Shown: piece by piece, positions 26,058-34,647 of the stretch
Position numbering within the stretch: the first letter of the stretch is position 1
How the letters are laid out: each line of letters starts with the position of its first letter
Notes under the pieces: model-generated
The model's input: the letters and a program-made list of their open reading frames with translations, nothing else
Database searches by the model: none
Told to the model about the DNA's origin: nothing
Made by a program: the position numbers and the translations under genes
NCBI RefSeq assembly: GCF_014947265.1
Contig: NZ_JADCNK010000011.1
Location: 1-64,000, forward strand
Reading direction: 5' to 3'
DNA from: Pedobacter sp014947265
GTDB lineage: Bacteria; Bacteroidota; Bacteroidia; Sphingobacteriales; Sphingobacteriaceae
Length of the DNA: 64,000 nucleotides

Positions 26058-27446
26058 ATGTCAAACCCTCAAGAATTAAAAGCAGACCAAAATACGTCCG
26101 AAGCAGGTTTTAAACCGGCAGAGAGCAAAACAATAGAAAAAACATCACTAAAGGATAACTTAGAAAAACTGGCCAGGGTTGGCGGTTTTGATTTGTTAGA
26201 AGCGACAGTTGATGGCCTTCAGAATTTAAATCCTGAAAGAAAAGCCCGGAAACAGATTTTTTTAACCGGCGATGAAAAGAAGAAAGAACGTGAAGAACTG
26301 AAAAAGAAAATCCAGCTTTGGATAGATGTGCTTGAGTCTTCTACCTCTGTGGCTGATATGGTTGAAAAAAGTACAGAAAAACTTAATGCTGCAGAAGAAA
26401 ACTTAAATAAAAATATTGGCACAGCGTTGGAAAGCACCAGAGAACTGGAGCAGGCTTACCGTTCGGTGCATTTGTTCTATAAAAATACAGAATCTGACAA
26501 ACTTAAAAACGTAGTGCTTTTAAATGCATCGATGGATCAGATCAAAGATCTTGATAATCCTCGTTTTATAGATTATGTAGATGATGAGTTAAAGCAGAAT
26601 TACGACCGTTTGGATCTCCGTAATAACTATTCGTTAATGGTGGTGCCGGGTTACATGGGTTCTAATAAAGTGGTAGAAAGATGGGGTAAAATTGCGCACA
26701 ACAATAAAGCGATGTTGGTAACCGATTTTGCAGATCTTGATCAGCCTGATGACGTACTTGATTTATTTACAGCAGCTAACTTTACAGGAGCTGACGCCTT
26801 TAGATCGAATGTAATTATGACCTGTAACTGGCTTGTTGGCCGTGGTAAGGTTGCCGAAGTGGGTGAGGAGGATGATTTAACTGTACCTGGATCAGCTGCA
26901 CTTGCAGGTAAAATGTACTATACCTTAATGTCGCAGGTTACTGCAGGTAAAAAACATGGTGCCATAAATGAAGTAGATGGCGTAAAATTTGATTTAAAGA
27001 AAAGTGAAATCTCTCACCTGGAGAGAGTAGGCTTGGTACCAATGGTTAATGAATATGGTAAAGTAATGGCTTTTTCTGCCAAAACCTTATTTAATGGCGA
27101 TAACATCGGTTTACAGACTTATTCCGTTGTACGTGTATTCGATTACATTACCAAAGTATTATTCGATTTCCTGAACAGAAGGGCATTCGAAAACTGGACT
27201 TCTAAAACAGAACAGGATTTACGTGGTCAGATTGTGAAATTCTTAGATGGTATTCAGGGTGCTGACCGTTTGATCGAAAGATTTAAGATCATGCGTTTCG
27301 AAAGAGATGAACAACAAAAAGACAGAATCCACCTGGATATACACATTACGCCATATTTTCCGGCCAAAAGTTTTGTAGTAAAACTGGATGGACATAAAGG
27401 TGAAGATGAAAGTACCACATGGAGTTCAGAGTATAATCAGCAATAG
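26058..27446 (+). CDS. tssC: T6SS sheath large subunit TssC
   Basis: This 462-residue protein has the TssC core (FDLLEATVDGLQNLN region, NYSLMVVPGYMGSNKVVERW, FLNRRAFENWTSKTEQDLRGQI) and a C-terminal beta-strand end (RIHLDIHITPYFPAKSFVVKL) typical of sheath handshake strands. With TssB it builds the sheath that contracts to fire the Hcp tube. It is the last structural gene of the run and is followed by an intrinsic terminator. Confidence 0.94.
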   Translation: MSNPQELKADQNTSEAGFKPAESKTIEKTSLKDNLEKLARVGGFDLLEATVDGLQNLNPERKARKQIFLTGDEKKKEREELKKKIQLWIDVLESSTSVADMVEKSTEKLNAAEENLNKNIGTALESTRELEQAYRSVHLFYKNTESDKLKNVVLLNASMDQIKDLDNPRFIDYVDDELKQNYDRLDLRNNYSLMVVPGYMGSNKVVERWGKIAHNNKAMLVTDFADLDQPDDVLDLFTAANFTGADAFRSNVIMTCNWLVGRGKVAEVGEEDDLTVPGSAALAGKMYYTLMSQVTAGKKHGAINEVDGVKFDLKKSEISHLERVGLVPMVNEYGKVMAFSAKTLFNGDNIGLQTYSVVRVFDYITKVLFDFLNRRAFENWTSKTEQDLRGQIVKFLDGIQGADRLIERFKIMRFERDEQQKDRIHLDIHITPYFPAKSFVVKLDGHKGEDESTTWSSEYNQQ

Positions 27447-27465
27447 TTTTTGATAGCTGAAAATA

Positions 27466-27494
27466 AAAACCCAACCATAGCGTTGGGTTTTTTT
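27466..27494 (+). terminator. Intrinsic terminator after tssC
   Basis: AAAACCCAAC (27466-27475) pairs with GTTGGGTTTT (27482-27491) over the loop CATAGC and continues into a T-run. It ends the long tssO-to-tssC transcript. Confidence 0.85.
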
Positions 27495-27569
27495 ATGGGT
27501 TATGCATAACACTTAACAAATTCTTTATAATTTTGTAATGCATCGGCCTGATCAGATTAATCAAAAAAA

Positions 27570-28142
27570 ATGAAGCAAGTACTTATTCTGAATGGGGATA
27601 TTGAAAAAAACGCATCTACAAATTTCCTGATTAACGCCTATAAGCAAGGTGCAGAAAGTGTTGGAGCTACCGTAAGGGAGTTGGCCATTATCGATCTGAT
27701 ATTTAATTCGAACAAGCTGTTTAATAACAGACAGATTGCCGAGTTAGAACCCGATTTGCAGAAAGCCTTAACGGCGATTAGGCAAAGTAATCATATTGTG
27801 CTTTTTTGTCCGGTATACGTAGATCATATTCCCGCAAAAATTAAAGGCTTTTTTGATCGTTTATTTATGCCCGATCAGATTTTTACTGCTCAGCAGCAAA
27901 ATGTAAATAATAACTTTAGCGGCCGTTCAGGAAGAATTGTATCTATTTTAGATGAGGCAACCTTTAAAGAATGGAAAGCAAATAAAAAAACAACTTATCT
28001 TTCCATCAAAAAAAATGTCTTTGAAAAATGCAGAATGAGTCCTGTACTCACCAATACGATTGGCGAATTGCATTCGCTTGAAAATCATTACAGTCAAAAA
28101 TGGCTGGCCAAGATGGAAAAATTTGGATCACAGTTGATTTAA
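27570..28142 (+). CDS. NAD(P)H-dependent flavin oxidoreductase
   Basis: This 190-residue protein has a flavodoxin-like fold: an N-terminal strand-loop MKQVLILNGDIEKNAST (phosphate-binding loop for FMN) and the block LFCPVYVDHIPAKIKGFFDRLF, which matches the P-Y-W-x-x-x-PA-x-(L/I)K-x-F-(I/F)DR pattern of the NAD(P)H quinone/FMN reductase family. It is cytosolic. It stands alone between the T6SS structural operon and the first hcp cassette, and I see no direct link to secretion. Confidence 0.8.
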   Translation: MKQVLILNGDIEKNASTNFLINAYKQGAESVGATVRELAIIDLIFNSNKLFNNRQIAELEPDLQKALTAIRQSNHIVLFCPVYVDHIPAKIKGFFDRLFMPDQIFTAQQQNVNNNFSGRSGRIVSILDEATFKEWKANKKTTYLSIKKNVFEKCRMSPVLTNTIGELHSLENHYSQKWLAKMEKFGSQLI

Positions 28143-28149
28143 AGGCAAA

Positions 28150-28173
28150 ATGGTCTGTGACCTCGCAGACCAT
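28150..28173 (+). terminator. Hairpin after the flavoprotein gene
   Basis: ATGGTCTG (28150-28157) and CAGACCAT (28166-28173) form an 8-bp perfect stem 7 nt past the stop codon. The downstream bases CTTAAT give only a weak T-tract. The remaining interval up to 28408 shows no gene. Confidence 0.6.
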
Positions 28174-28408
28174 CTTAATGATTTGGTATTCAGCTTGTCC
28201 TAAAACGCTACACTTTGTGTATAATCGCTACAGTTTTATTGTACACTCTGGATTAATAATGTGTTTGTAACATTAAAGATAGGTTCGGATTTTTCCACAT
28301 CTTTTCCACTAAAAACACAATCTATAACTGCGTTTTTAGGCGATAAACATAAATTTTCTGTTTTTTACCATTTGTTTACCGCTTATTAATGAGCATTATA
28401 TCCCAGTT

Positions 28409-28451
28409 TTGGCCTGATATTTGGTTGAATGAATACAGTAGCAGAGGCTAC
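28409..28451 (+). promoter_or_regulatory. hcp promoter and 5'-proximal hairpin (copy 1)
   Basis: The block TTGGCCTGATATTTGG contains GATATTTG (28416-28423), one mismatch from the TAnnTTTG -7 consensus. Fourteen bases later GTAGC-AGAG-GCTAC (28438-28451) forms a short hairpin expected at the very 5' end of the mRNA, about 35 nt before the hcp start. The same arrangement recurs before the second hcp pair (42765-42806), with a loop change (GGAG) but an unchanged stem. This suggests a functional leader, perhaps an mRNA stabiliser for highly expressed Hcp. Confidence 0.6.
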
Positions 28452-28486
28452 AATAATCAATTTTTTAACCTTTAAATTTTAAAACT

Positions 28487-28882
28487 ATGGCTTTCAAAGC
28501 TAGATTAAATTTTGCGGGCAAGGAGTACGATGTGCTTCACTGTGCCTATGCGTTAAACCGCGATGTAGATGCTAAAGGAAGACCTTCTTCCGGAGTTTAC
28601 GGCGGTACCATCGATATTGAGATCGAATCAACCGAAGACACCTCAATAATCGAGGCGATGGTAAACAACCAGTACAAACCTATTACAGGAACCCTTCTGA
28701 TCAAGAAAACAGAGGAAGATGCCAAAATGAAAGAAGTTAACTTCGAAGACGGTTACATTGTTAAATATTCCGAAGGGATAAACATTGTTGGCGATCACGC
28801 GATGACGCTTAAGTTCCAGATTTCAGCAAGAAAGCTTAAATTAGGCAGCGCCGAGCATGTTAACGATTGGCCAAAAGCCTAG
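28487..28882 (+). CDS. hcp: T6SS tube protein Hcp (TssD), type A copy 1
   Basis: This 131-residue protein matches the Bacteroidota TssD family (MAFKARLNFAGKEYDVLHC, GRPSSGVYGGTIDIEIEST, ending HVNDWPKA). Hcp forms the hexameric rings of the inner tube and often carries small effectors. It differs from the copy at 42844 at only two residues (A/S at position 10 and T/S near 75). It is followed after 110 nt by a second, distinct hcp, so this is an hcpA-hcpB pair. Confidence 0.93.
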   Translation: MAFKARLNFAGKEYDVLHCAYALNRDVDAKGRPSSGVYGGTIDIEIESTEDTSIIEAMVNNQYKPITGTLLIKKTEEDAKMKEVNFEDGYIVKYSEGINIVGDHAMTLKFQISARKLKLGSAEHVNDWPKA

Positions 28883-28992
28883 TCTAAGGTTGAGGGTAGA
28901 AAGGTTGAGGGTATAAGGTTTAAAACGCCATGCTCTCCACGCCAACCGCTCAACGCAATTCATTCATTTAAAAACATTTAAATTTTACTACA

Positions 28993-29388
28993 ATGGCATT
29001 CAAAACCCGTTTAAACTTAGGATCAAAAGAATTTGATGTACTACAGTGCAGCTTTTCATTAAATAGAGATGTTGACGCCAAAGGCCGTCCATCGTCAGGT
29101 GTTTATGGTGGTACCATCCACATCGAAATCGAATCAACTGAAGATACTTCAGTGATCGAATCAATGGTTAATAACCAATATAAGCCGCTTTCTGGAACAT
29201 TGGTTTTCAAAAAAGGCGAAGAAGATGCAAAAATGAAAGAATTGTCTTTCGAAGACGGTTACATCATTCAATATAATGAAGGTATTGCGGTAAACGACAA
29301 TACACCGATGACATTAAGTTTCGTAGTATCTGCCCGTAAACTAAAACTGGGTAACGCAGAACACGAAAATGATTGGCCTAAAGCTTAG
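28993..29388 (+). CDS. hcp: T6SS tube protein Hcp (TssD), type B copy 1
   Basis: This 131-residue Hcp is a paralogue of the preceding one (MAFKTRLNLGSKEFDVLQC) and shares its central and C-terminal signature (GRPSSGVYGG, HENDWPKA). Compared with the copy at 43352, the first 65 residues are identical and differences begin at KPLSGTLV versus KPQAGSII. The intergenic spacer before it has an irregular AAGGTTGAGGGTA direct repeat. A terminator follows at 29410. Confidence 0.93.
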   Translation: MAFKTRLNLGSKEFDVLQCSFSLNRDVDAKGRPSSGVYGGTIHIEIESTEDTSVIESMVNNQYKPLSGTLVFKKGEEDAKMKELSFEDGYIIQYNEGIAVNDNTPMTLSFVVSARKLKLGNAEHENDWPKA

Positions 29389-29409
29389 TCATCAGACATA
29401 ATTAAACTG

Positions 29410-29437
29410 AAGCGACTGGTTTACACCGGTCGCTTTT
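29410..29437 (+). terminator. Terminator after the first hcp pair
   Basis: AAGCGACTGG (29410-29419) pairs with CCGGTCGCTT (29426-29435), with one G-U wobble, over the loop TTTACA, followed by TT. It closes the hcp-hcp transcript before vgrG. Confidence 0.8.
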
Positions 29438-29531
29438 AGTTCAATCCTATTTTTTATCTACCTAATATCTAAAATTAATACTTTTCAGTCCTGCGGTAAT
29501 TTCCACATGACATCTCAATTAAAGCTCAATT

Positions 29532-29687
29532 ATGTCTAACCAACGCAAATATTTTGTAGTAAAAAACAATTACCACCCAGGTAAAATGTTTGGTTCGGCA
29601 GCCACTCACAAAACTTATCTGAACATGCCTTACATAAAATGGAATCATTTCTGGATATGCATTAAAAAAATCAACAACTGGATTTAG
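29532..29687 (+). CDS. Possible small protein, 51 aa, unknown
   Basis: An ATG at 29532 opens 51 codons (begins MSNQRKYFVVKNNYHPGK, ends IKKINNWI) between the hcp terminator and vgrG. It is rich in aromatic and basic residues and has no recognised domain. It is plausible only as a small gene or as the worn remains of one; codon use does not argue strongly either way. Confidence 0.25.
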   Translation: MSNQRKYFVVKNNYHPGKMFGSAATHKTYLNMPYIKWNHFWICIKKINNWI

Positions 29688-29721
29688 TTTAGGGTATTTT
29701 TTGTGATCAAGATTAATTAAT

Positions 29722-31587
29722 ATGGAAAAGAAACTCATTGCAGAAATCAATATAGAGGATAAGGAAATTACCCACTTTGCTTCCTTCAGCCTCACACAGG
29801 CTTTTAACGAACACCATTATTTTGAGCTGCGTTTTAACCATGATCAAATGGGTGCTCCGGGTTTGATCAGTTTGGACGATAGCCGGGATTTTGTGGGTAA
29901 AACCTTAACCGCATCATTTGGTCATTCTCCGGAAGGCATGCAAAACTTTGTCGGCCTGATTTCTAAAGTCGAATTATCACAAAATCATGGTTATCACGGC
30001 ATTGTAATCGTAAGCGGTTATAGTCCGACAATTTTAATTGATCGCGGACCAGATCTAGGTTCATATTTGGATAAAGACCTGAATGAGATCGTAAAATTAG
30101 CAACAAAGGATACACCGGCCAACGATTTAAAAGTAGTCGCCAATGCGGCAAGAACCACACCGATCGATTACATCATTCAATATAGAGAAAGTGATTTTGC
30201 CTTTTTAAACCGGCTTTCGGCCGAATACCACGAATGGTTTTTCTATGATGGTAAACAGCTTAATTTTGGCAAGCCCGATACACAAAAAGAAATCGGTTTA
30301 TTTTACGGAAGAGATGTTCAGGAAATGCAATATGCAATGGAAATCGCTCCGATTAAAAATAAACGCTTTTCCTACAATCCAAAACAAAATGAGATGTTGC
30401 TGAGTGAGAGCACAGGCAAAGTAGATGGTACTCCTGATTTATCACATGCCATTAAAGCTTCCAACCTCACTTTCAGTAAAACCTTCAACCAGCCCTCCTT
30501 AATACGTGTAGATAATAACGGCGATATTAAAAGCCTGGTCGAAAACGAAGAAAAGGCCAATACCAGCGAGCTATTAAAAGTGACCGCAAGAGGGGATAAT
30601 GCCGGTTTGAGCATAGGCAGTATTGCCGAAATTACGATGAGTTTAAGAAAAGAACTTTCTTTTTCGACAGAAAGCCTGGGTAAATTCCTCATTACAAGCA
30701 TTAAACACCATATTGATGAGAACGGTAAATACCACAATAATTTTGAAGGAAAAGTAGCTACTACCGAGCGCATTCTGGTAAAAAACTTCCAAAAGCCTCA
30801 ACCTGATATGCAACTGGCAGATGTGATCGATAACAACGATCCACAGGGCCAGGGCCGCATTAAAGTGAAATTTAAATGGGAATGTTTAACAAACGATGTG
30901 ACCGAGTGGCTGCGAGTGGTTACGCCAAGTGCAGGTGTAGGCGACAGGGGCAATAACCGTGGTTATTTTGCCATCCCAGAGATTGATGATCAGGTAATGA
31001 TTGCTTTTGAAGAAGGAAATGTGGCCCGCCCCGTAGTAATGGGAAGTGTTTACCATAGTGCCAGCGTTGATAGCAGCCCTTTAATTAAAAACCACTTGAA
31101 GAGTATCATTACCAGAAGCGGGCATTTGGTGGAGTTTGATGATGATGCAAACAGTCAGGGGATAAAAATCACGGATATCCATAATAATATTATTCATATT
31201 GATACCAAAGGCAATAATATTACCATTACGGCACTAGAGAACATGACCCTAAACTGCAAGAACATGCAGATTAATGTACAGGAAAATATGGATGTGAGTG
31301 TAGGTAAGAATATTGCAGAAAGCGCAGGCGAAAACATTACATCAAGTGCCAACCAGGATATTATACAAACTGCCGGTAAGGATATCAACATCAGCGCTAC
31401 CGGCGATATGCGCGAAACAGCAAACAACAAGAATGAGCTGATAGAGAAAACATATACCAGGAGTGCACAGGATTCTACGCAGTATGCAGAAAAGGTCACC
31501 ATTTTTAGCACCAAGGAAAATATGCTGTTGGAGAGTTCCGAAAAAACGGTAGAGATTAACAGTGCTGAAAAATCAAATCTCTTTTAA
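29722..31587 (+). CDS. vgrG: T6SS spike protein VgrG (TssI), copy 1
   Basis: This 621-residue VgrG has a gp27-like N-terminal part (ITHFASFSLTQAFNEHHYFELRF), a gp5 OB-fold block DPQGQGRIKVKFKWE...TEWLRVVTP and GDQ-like DDQVMIAFEEGNVARPVVMGSVYH near residues 370-445. A C-terminal beta-helix follows, with repeated MTLNCKN/ISATGDM-type strands. The first ~450 residues are close to the copy at 45422, while the tips differ. It forms the trimeric spike that carries the effectors encoded downstream. Confidence 0.94.
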   Translation: MEKKLIAEINIEDKEITHFASFSLTQAFNEHHYFELRFNHDQMGAPGLISLDDSRDFVGKTLTASFGHSPEGMQNFVGLISKVELSQNHGYHGIVIVSGYSPTILIDRGPDLGSYLDKDLNEIVKLATKDTPANDLKVVANAARTTPIDYIIQYRESDFAFLNRLSAEYHEWFFYDGKQLNFGKPDTQKEIGLFYGRDVQEMQYAMEIAPIKNKRFSYNPKQNEMLLSESTGKVDGTPDLSHAIKASNLTFSKTFNQPSLIRVDNNGDIKSLVENEEKANTSELLKVTARGDNAGLSIGSIAEITMSLRKELSFSTESLGKFLITSIKHHIDENGKYHNNFEGKVATTERILVKNFQKPQPDMQLADVIDNNDPQGQGRIKVKFKWECLTNDVTEWLRVVTPSAGVGDRGNNRGYFAIPEIDDQVMIAFEEGNVARPVVMGSVYHSASVDSSPLIKNHLKSIITRSGHLVEFDDDANSQGIKITDIHNNIIHIDTKGNNITITALENMTLNCKNMQINVQENMDVSVGKNIAESAGENITSSANQDIIQTAGKDINISATGDMRETANNKNELIEKTYTRSAQDSTQYAEKVTIFSTKENMLLESSEKTVEINSAEKSNLF

Positions 31588-31588
31588 C

Positions 31589-31753
31589 ATGGCCATTAAG
31601 AAAACCGCTAGAAATTTATTTATTACCATCTCGGATAAATATGTTTCAACATCGCAAACGCATATGGAAAGTGCCGAAAAGGTGGAAATTGTTGCCTTAG
31701 GCGAAAATTTGATTTTAGCATCTAACAAAAAAATAAATATCACCGGTAAATAA
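31589..31753 (+). CDS. Small VgrG-tip-like protein, 54 aa
   Basis: The start ATG at 31589 lies 1 nt after the vgrG stop. An upstream in-frame ATG would overlap vgrG and is less likely. The sequence (ISDKYVSTSQTHMESAEKVEIVALGENLILASNKKINITGK in part) has the alternating strand pattern of the VgrG beta-helix tip (compare IFSTKENMLLESSEKTVEIN at the VgrG end). It may be a detached tip segment or the product of an old stop in a longer spike. Its function is unknown. Confidence 0.55.
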   Translation: MAIKKTARNLFITISDKYVSTSQTHMESAEKVEIVALGENLILASNKKINITGK

Positions 31754-31760
31754 GCAGGCT

Positions 31761-33329
31761 ATGACGAATGTAATGTTTAAGAAGCCGAGGTTTGTAGTAC
31801 CTGAGGCCACAAAAGATAAAACTATCGTTGATATTGTAATGTTTGTTGCTGGCACTACCGATCCAATAAATACACAGGGATTAAAACACCAAGCAAATAC
31901 GCAGTATTGGCAGGCAAGCAAGGAAAATTTTTGGAATAAGATCAAAGAATTAAAACCGCAGTACCTTAATCTTCATATCGAAGGTAACTTTTTTAGCTGG
32001 TCTGGCGATAACGATACTTTGGAAAGAAACAAAGCAGCAGATCGTTTGCTCGATTTATTTGTGAGGGTTTATTCAGGCTTTAAAAGGAAAGAAGTGCATC
32101 TTCACTTAATTGGTCACTCTCATGGAGGGAATGTAATTAACCAGTTCACCAACCTTATTGCAACAGATAAGCGCTTTCCAGAAACCTGGAAAATAAAAAG
32201 CATTACTTATCTCTCTACTCCCTTTTTTAAAAAGAAACATCAGTTAAACCATTCCAAAATACGCAAAGACTGTAAAATCATTAACGTACACAACGAGTAC
32301 GATTTAACACAGAGACTCGTAGCCGATTTTAGTCTGGTAAATCTTGAGGTGTTTTTGAAGAATTTTAACATGGCTAATTTTAAAAAAGGCCTAAAAATAC
32401 TAGAAGAGGTAGATACCGGTGCGCTTAAAGCTAACTTGCTCGATTTATGGATGTCAAAAGAAGAAGGCGAGATTATATGGCGTGAAATGACCAAGGTATT
32501 TAAAGGTGCAAATGTATTAACGCAGGAATTTATTAAATATATCCAGGGGATCAATGTTAATAAGCCAACTTTAGACAAAGAAAGGGATGGTTTTGTTGCG
32601 ATACTTAAAAGATTTTTGCAATGGACTTTCGATGTGTACAGCAATTACAATAATGCGAATACGGGTTACAGTAAAGCTAAATTTGTTGGCAATTTGAGGT
32701 TAGCCCAGGGAGTTGCAGTTTTAAACCAGCTGTTCGATATCAAAAGCAGTGAAAAGGATAGTTATATTTTGCACTTGTTGGCAAGGGTATTTGCTGAAAA
32801 TACTGGCTTAACAGATAGCATCGAAATTAACGCATGGACCCCTGCCGATCAGGCAGCTGGATTAAGTATTCAGGATATTAATATTACTACTCATGATCCT
32901 TATCACAGTCGTGGCAAAAAAGTGATATGCGAAGGTTTTATTACAGGCACAGTGGGTGCACTACAAAAAAACAATCTGGAAGAGGTATTAATGCGCCTGT
33001 TCAGCCAGTTTATAGACCCAATTACCTTGTTATTGATTACTATGGTAATCGACAAACTGGTAGAGCCTGCGGTTTTTGGTAGCCTTGATACTGAAATTAC
33101 CAAACTGAGGAAAGATTTACAGATATACTCCAAATTGGTAACAAAATATCATGCAAAACTGGTTGCTGACAAGGATAAACAACTCGATCTAATGTCCAGA
33201 CCTGGTACGGTACCATATTTAGCTATGGTATCACACAGTTTAAGTCATACAAAATTTTGGCCACAGGTAGAACAGGGATTGAGAGGTGCCTTCAGTTCAG
33301 GAAAGAATCCTGGATACAAAAAGAAATAA
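31761..33329 (+). CDS. Lipase-like T6SS effector candidate (GxSxG)
   Basis: This 522-residue protein has an alpha/beta-hydrolase N-terminal half: strands IVDIVMFVAGTTD and YLNLHIEGNFFSWSG, then the nucleophile elbow VHLHLIGHSHGGNVINQF, with Ser120 in GHSHGG. Candidate triad partners are an Asp in NVHNEYDLTQ and a His in NITTHDPYHS. The C-terminal ~300 residues are helical and unassigned. It lies directly after vgrG and its tip fragment, and before a small membrane protein, a typical layout for a Tle-like lipase/phospholipase and its immunity. Substrate and activity are inferred. Confidence 0.65.
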   Translation: MTNVMFKKPRFVVPEATKDKTIVDIVMFVAGTTDPINTQGLKHQANTQYWQASKENFWNKIKELKPQYLNLHIEGNFFSWSGDNDTLERNKAADRLLDLFVRVYSGFKRKEVHLHLIGHSHGGNVINQFTNLIATDKRFPETWKIKSITYLSTPFFKKKHQLNHSKIRKDCKIINVHNEYDLTQRLVADFSLVNLEVFLKNFNMANFKKGLKILEEVDTGALKANLLDLWMSKEEGEIIWREMTKVFKGANVLTQEFIKYIQGINVNKPTLDKERDGFVAILKRFLQWTFDVYSNYNNANTGYSKAKFVGNLRLAQGVAVLNQLFDIKSSEKDSYILHLLARVFAENTGLTDSIEINAWTPADQAAGLSIQDINITTHDPYHSRGKKVICEGFITGTVGALQKNNLEEVLMRLFSQFIDPITLLLITMVIDKLVEPAVFGSLDTEITKLRKDLQIYSKLVTKYHAKLVADKDKQLDLMSRPGTVPYLAMVSHSLSHTKFWPQVEQGLRGAFSSGKNPGYKKK

Positions 33330-33331
33330 CT

Positions 33332-33670
33332 ATGAAAAATATACCCCGGCTATTGATTCAGTTTTTGATTGTTCTTTTATTAGCTACTGCAATAGTTACA
33401 CTATATTTTATATATAGTTTTGGTGCCCTTGCAGATAAGATTACTTTCGCCGCCATCTTGCAGACCATAAAACAATTTGGGTTGGTAATTAGTATTCCAA
33501 CAGCTATTTTGTTCGTTCTTGCTGATTTTTTGATAAGAAAAATACAAACGGTTTGGGTATTGTATTTAGTACGCTGCATAGTTTTTTTCGGAATCCTATC
33601 GATAGTAAGTTTGGTGCTTTCTTTTTACCTGATATCAAACGCACTATTAGATAATCCTTTTGTGAAATAG
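33332..33670 (+). CDS. Small three-helix membrane protein, possible immunity
   Basis: I start the gene at the ATG at 33332 (MKNIPRLLIQF), 2 nt after the lipase-like gene, because an earlier in-frame start would lie inside that gene. The 112-residue product has about three transmembrane helices and no other feature. Its tight linkage to a membrane-targeting effector candidate makes an immunity role plausible (inference). Confidence 0.6.
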   Translation: MKNIPRLLIQFLIVLLLATAIVTLYFIYSFGALADKITFAAILQTIKQFGLVISIPTAILFVLADFLIRKIQTVWVLYLVRCIVFFGILSIVSLVLSFYLISNALLDNPFVK

Positions 33671-33687
33671 ATAGCACAACCAATAAA

Positions 33688-34644
33688 ATGGACATTTCAA
33701 ATAAAACAATATATTACTCAGGTGTAAATGCCCTTCGTTTAGAATGGCTGGCAGAACAGTCTGTAAAATATGGCGTTTTAATCACTTTTAACGAGGGCGA
33801 AGAAAATAGCAACGAAGTAAAGTACGAAGTTCAGGTAACCCGTTTAAAGCCTGGGACAGAGGGGCAGGCTTTATTTCAGATCGATCGGGTTGGAGATGTA
33901 TTTGTTAACGAAATCCTCCCCGATCTGGTGGCCGATCGTTTGGCGTATGCCGCCGGAAAGGTATTTTATCCACTTGTAATTACTGTTGATCAAAACGGAG
34001 GTTTCCAAACTGTTTACAACTGTACTGAAATCTTAAAAAGATGGCAATCTGTAAAAATTAAAATCCTTAATGATTTTGAAGGCACTTTGGTTGAAAATTA
34101 TATCGAACGAATGGAAAAATTGCTTAACAATCCAGACAGCATACAGGTTGCATTTTCGAATGATTGGTTTATCCAGACTTTTTTTAAACCGCTTTATAAA
34201 GAATATGGACAGCACCGTACAACTGAATCGATATATAAATTTCCGATAGCCAACGGTTTTAATGTAGAGGGCTATATAACAGAAGAAAAATTAAGCGGAA
34301 AAACCAATAGTTTTGGAGCTATAGAATTATTGCACAATGGTATCATTAAACCTTTAGAAGACGATTTATATATTGCAAATAGGGCTACAGGCAATTATGA
34401 AGGATATTACCTTTTACATCCAAAATACAGAAGAGTCATATCTGTAGTTTCAGATTTTAATTATGGTGCGCCAGTTGTATCAAAAGTGAAGGTGAAAATT
34501 ACGGTGATTCCAAAAAGTGGAGAAGAATTTGATCAGGACTTTGAACTGGATACCAATGTTAAAGGTTTGCCGGTAACGGAAATAGTGATGATTGATAGGC
34601 AAACATCAAGAAAAGGATTTTGGGACCGTTTACTAAATAAGTAA
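33688..34644 (+). CDS. T6SS-linked protein of unknown function
   Basis: This 318-residue protein has no signal peptide or membrane helix. It starts MDISNKTIYYSGVNALRLEW and has a mixed alpha/beta composition with a middle helical region (NYIERMEKLLNNPDS) and a beta-rich end (PVVSKVKVKITVIPKSGEEF). I do not recognise a family. It lies between the lipase/immunity pair and the PAAR-like gene, only 3 nt from the latter, so it may be an adaptor or chaperone that loads the downstream effector. Confidence 0.7.
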   Translation: MDISNKTIYYSGVNALRLEWLAEQSVKYGVLITFNEGEENSNEVKYEVQVTRLKPGTEGQALFQIDRVGDVFVNEILPDLVADRLAYAAGKVFYPLVITVDQNGGFQTVYNCTEILKRWQSVKIKILNDFEGTLVENYIERMEKLLNNPDSIQVAFSNDWFIQTFFKPLYKEYGQHRTTESIYKFPIANGFNVEGYITEEKLSGKTNSFGAIELLHNGIIKPLEDDLYIANRATGNYEGYYLLHPKYRRVISVVSDFNYGAPVVSKVKVKITVIPKSGEEFDQDFELDTNVKGLPVTEIVMIDRQTSRKGFWDRLLNK

Positions 34645-34647
34645 CAA

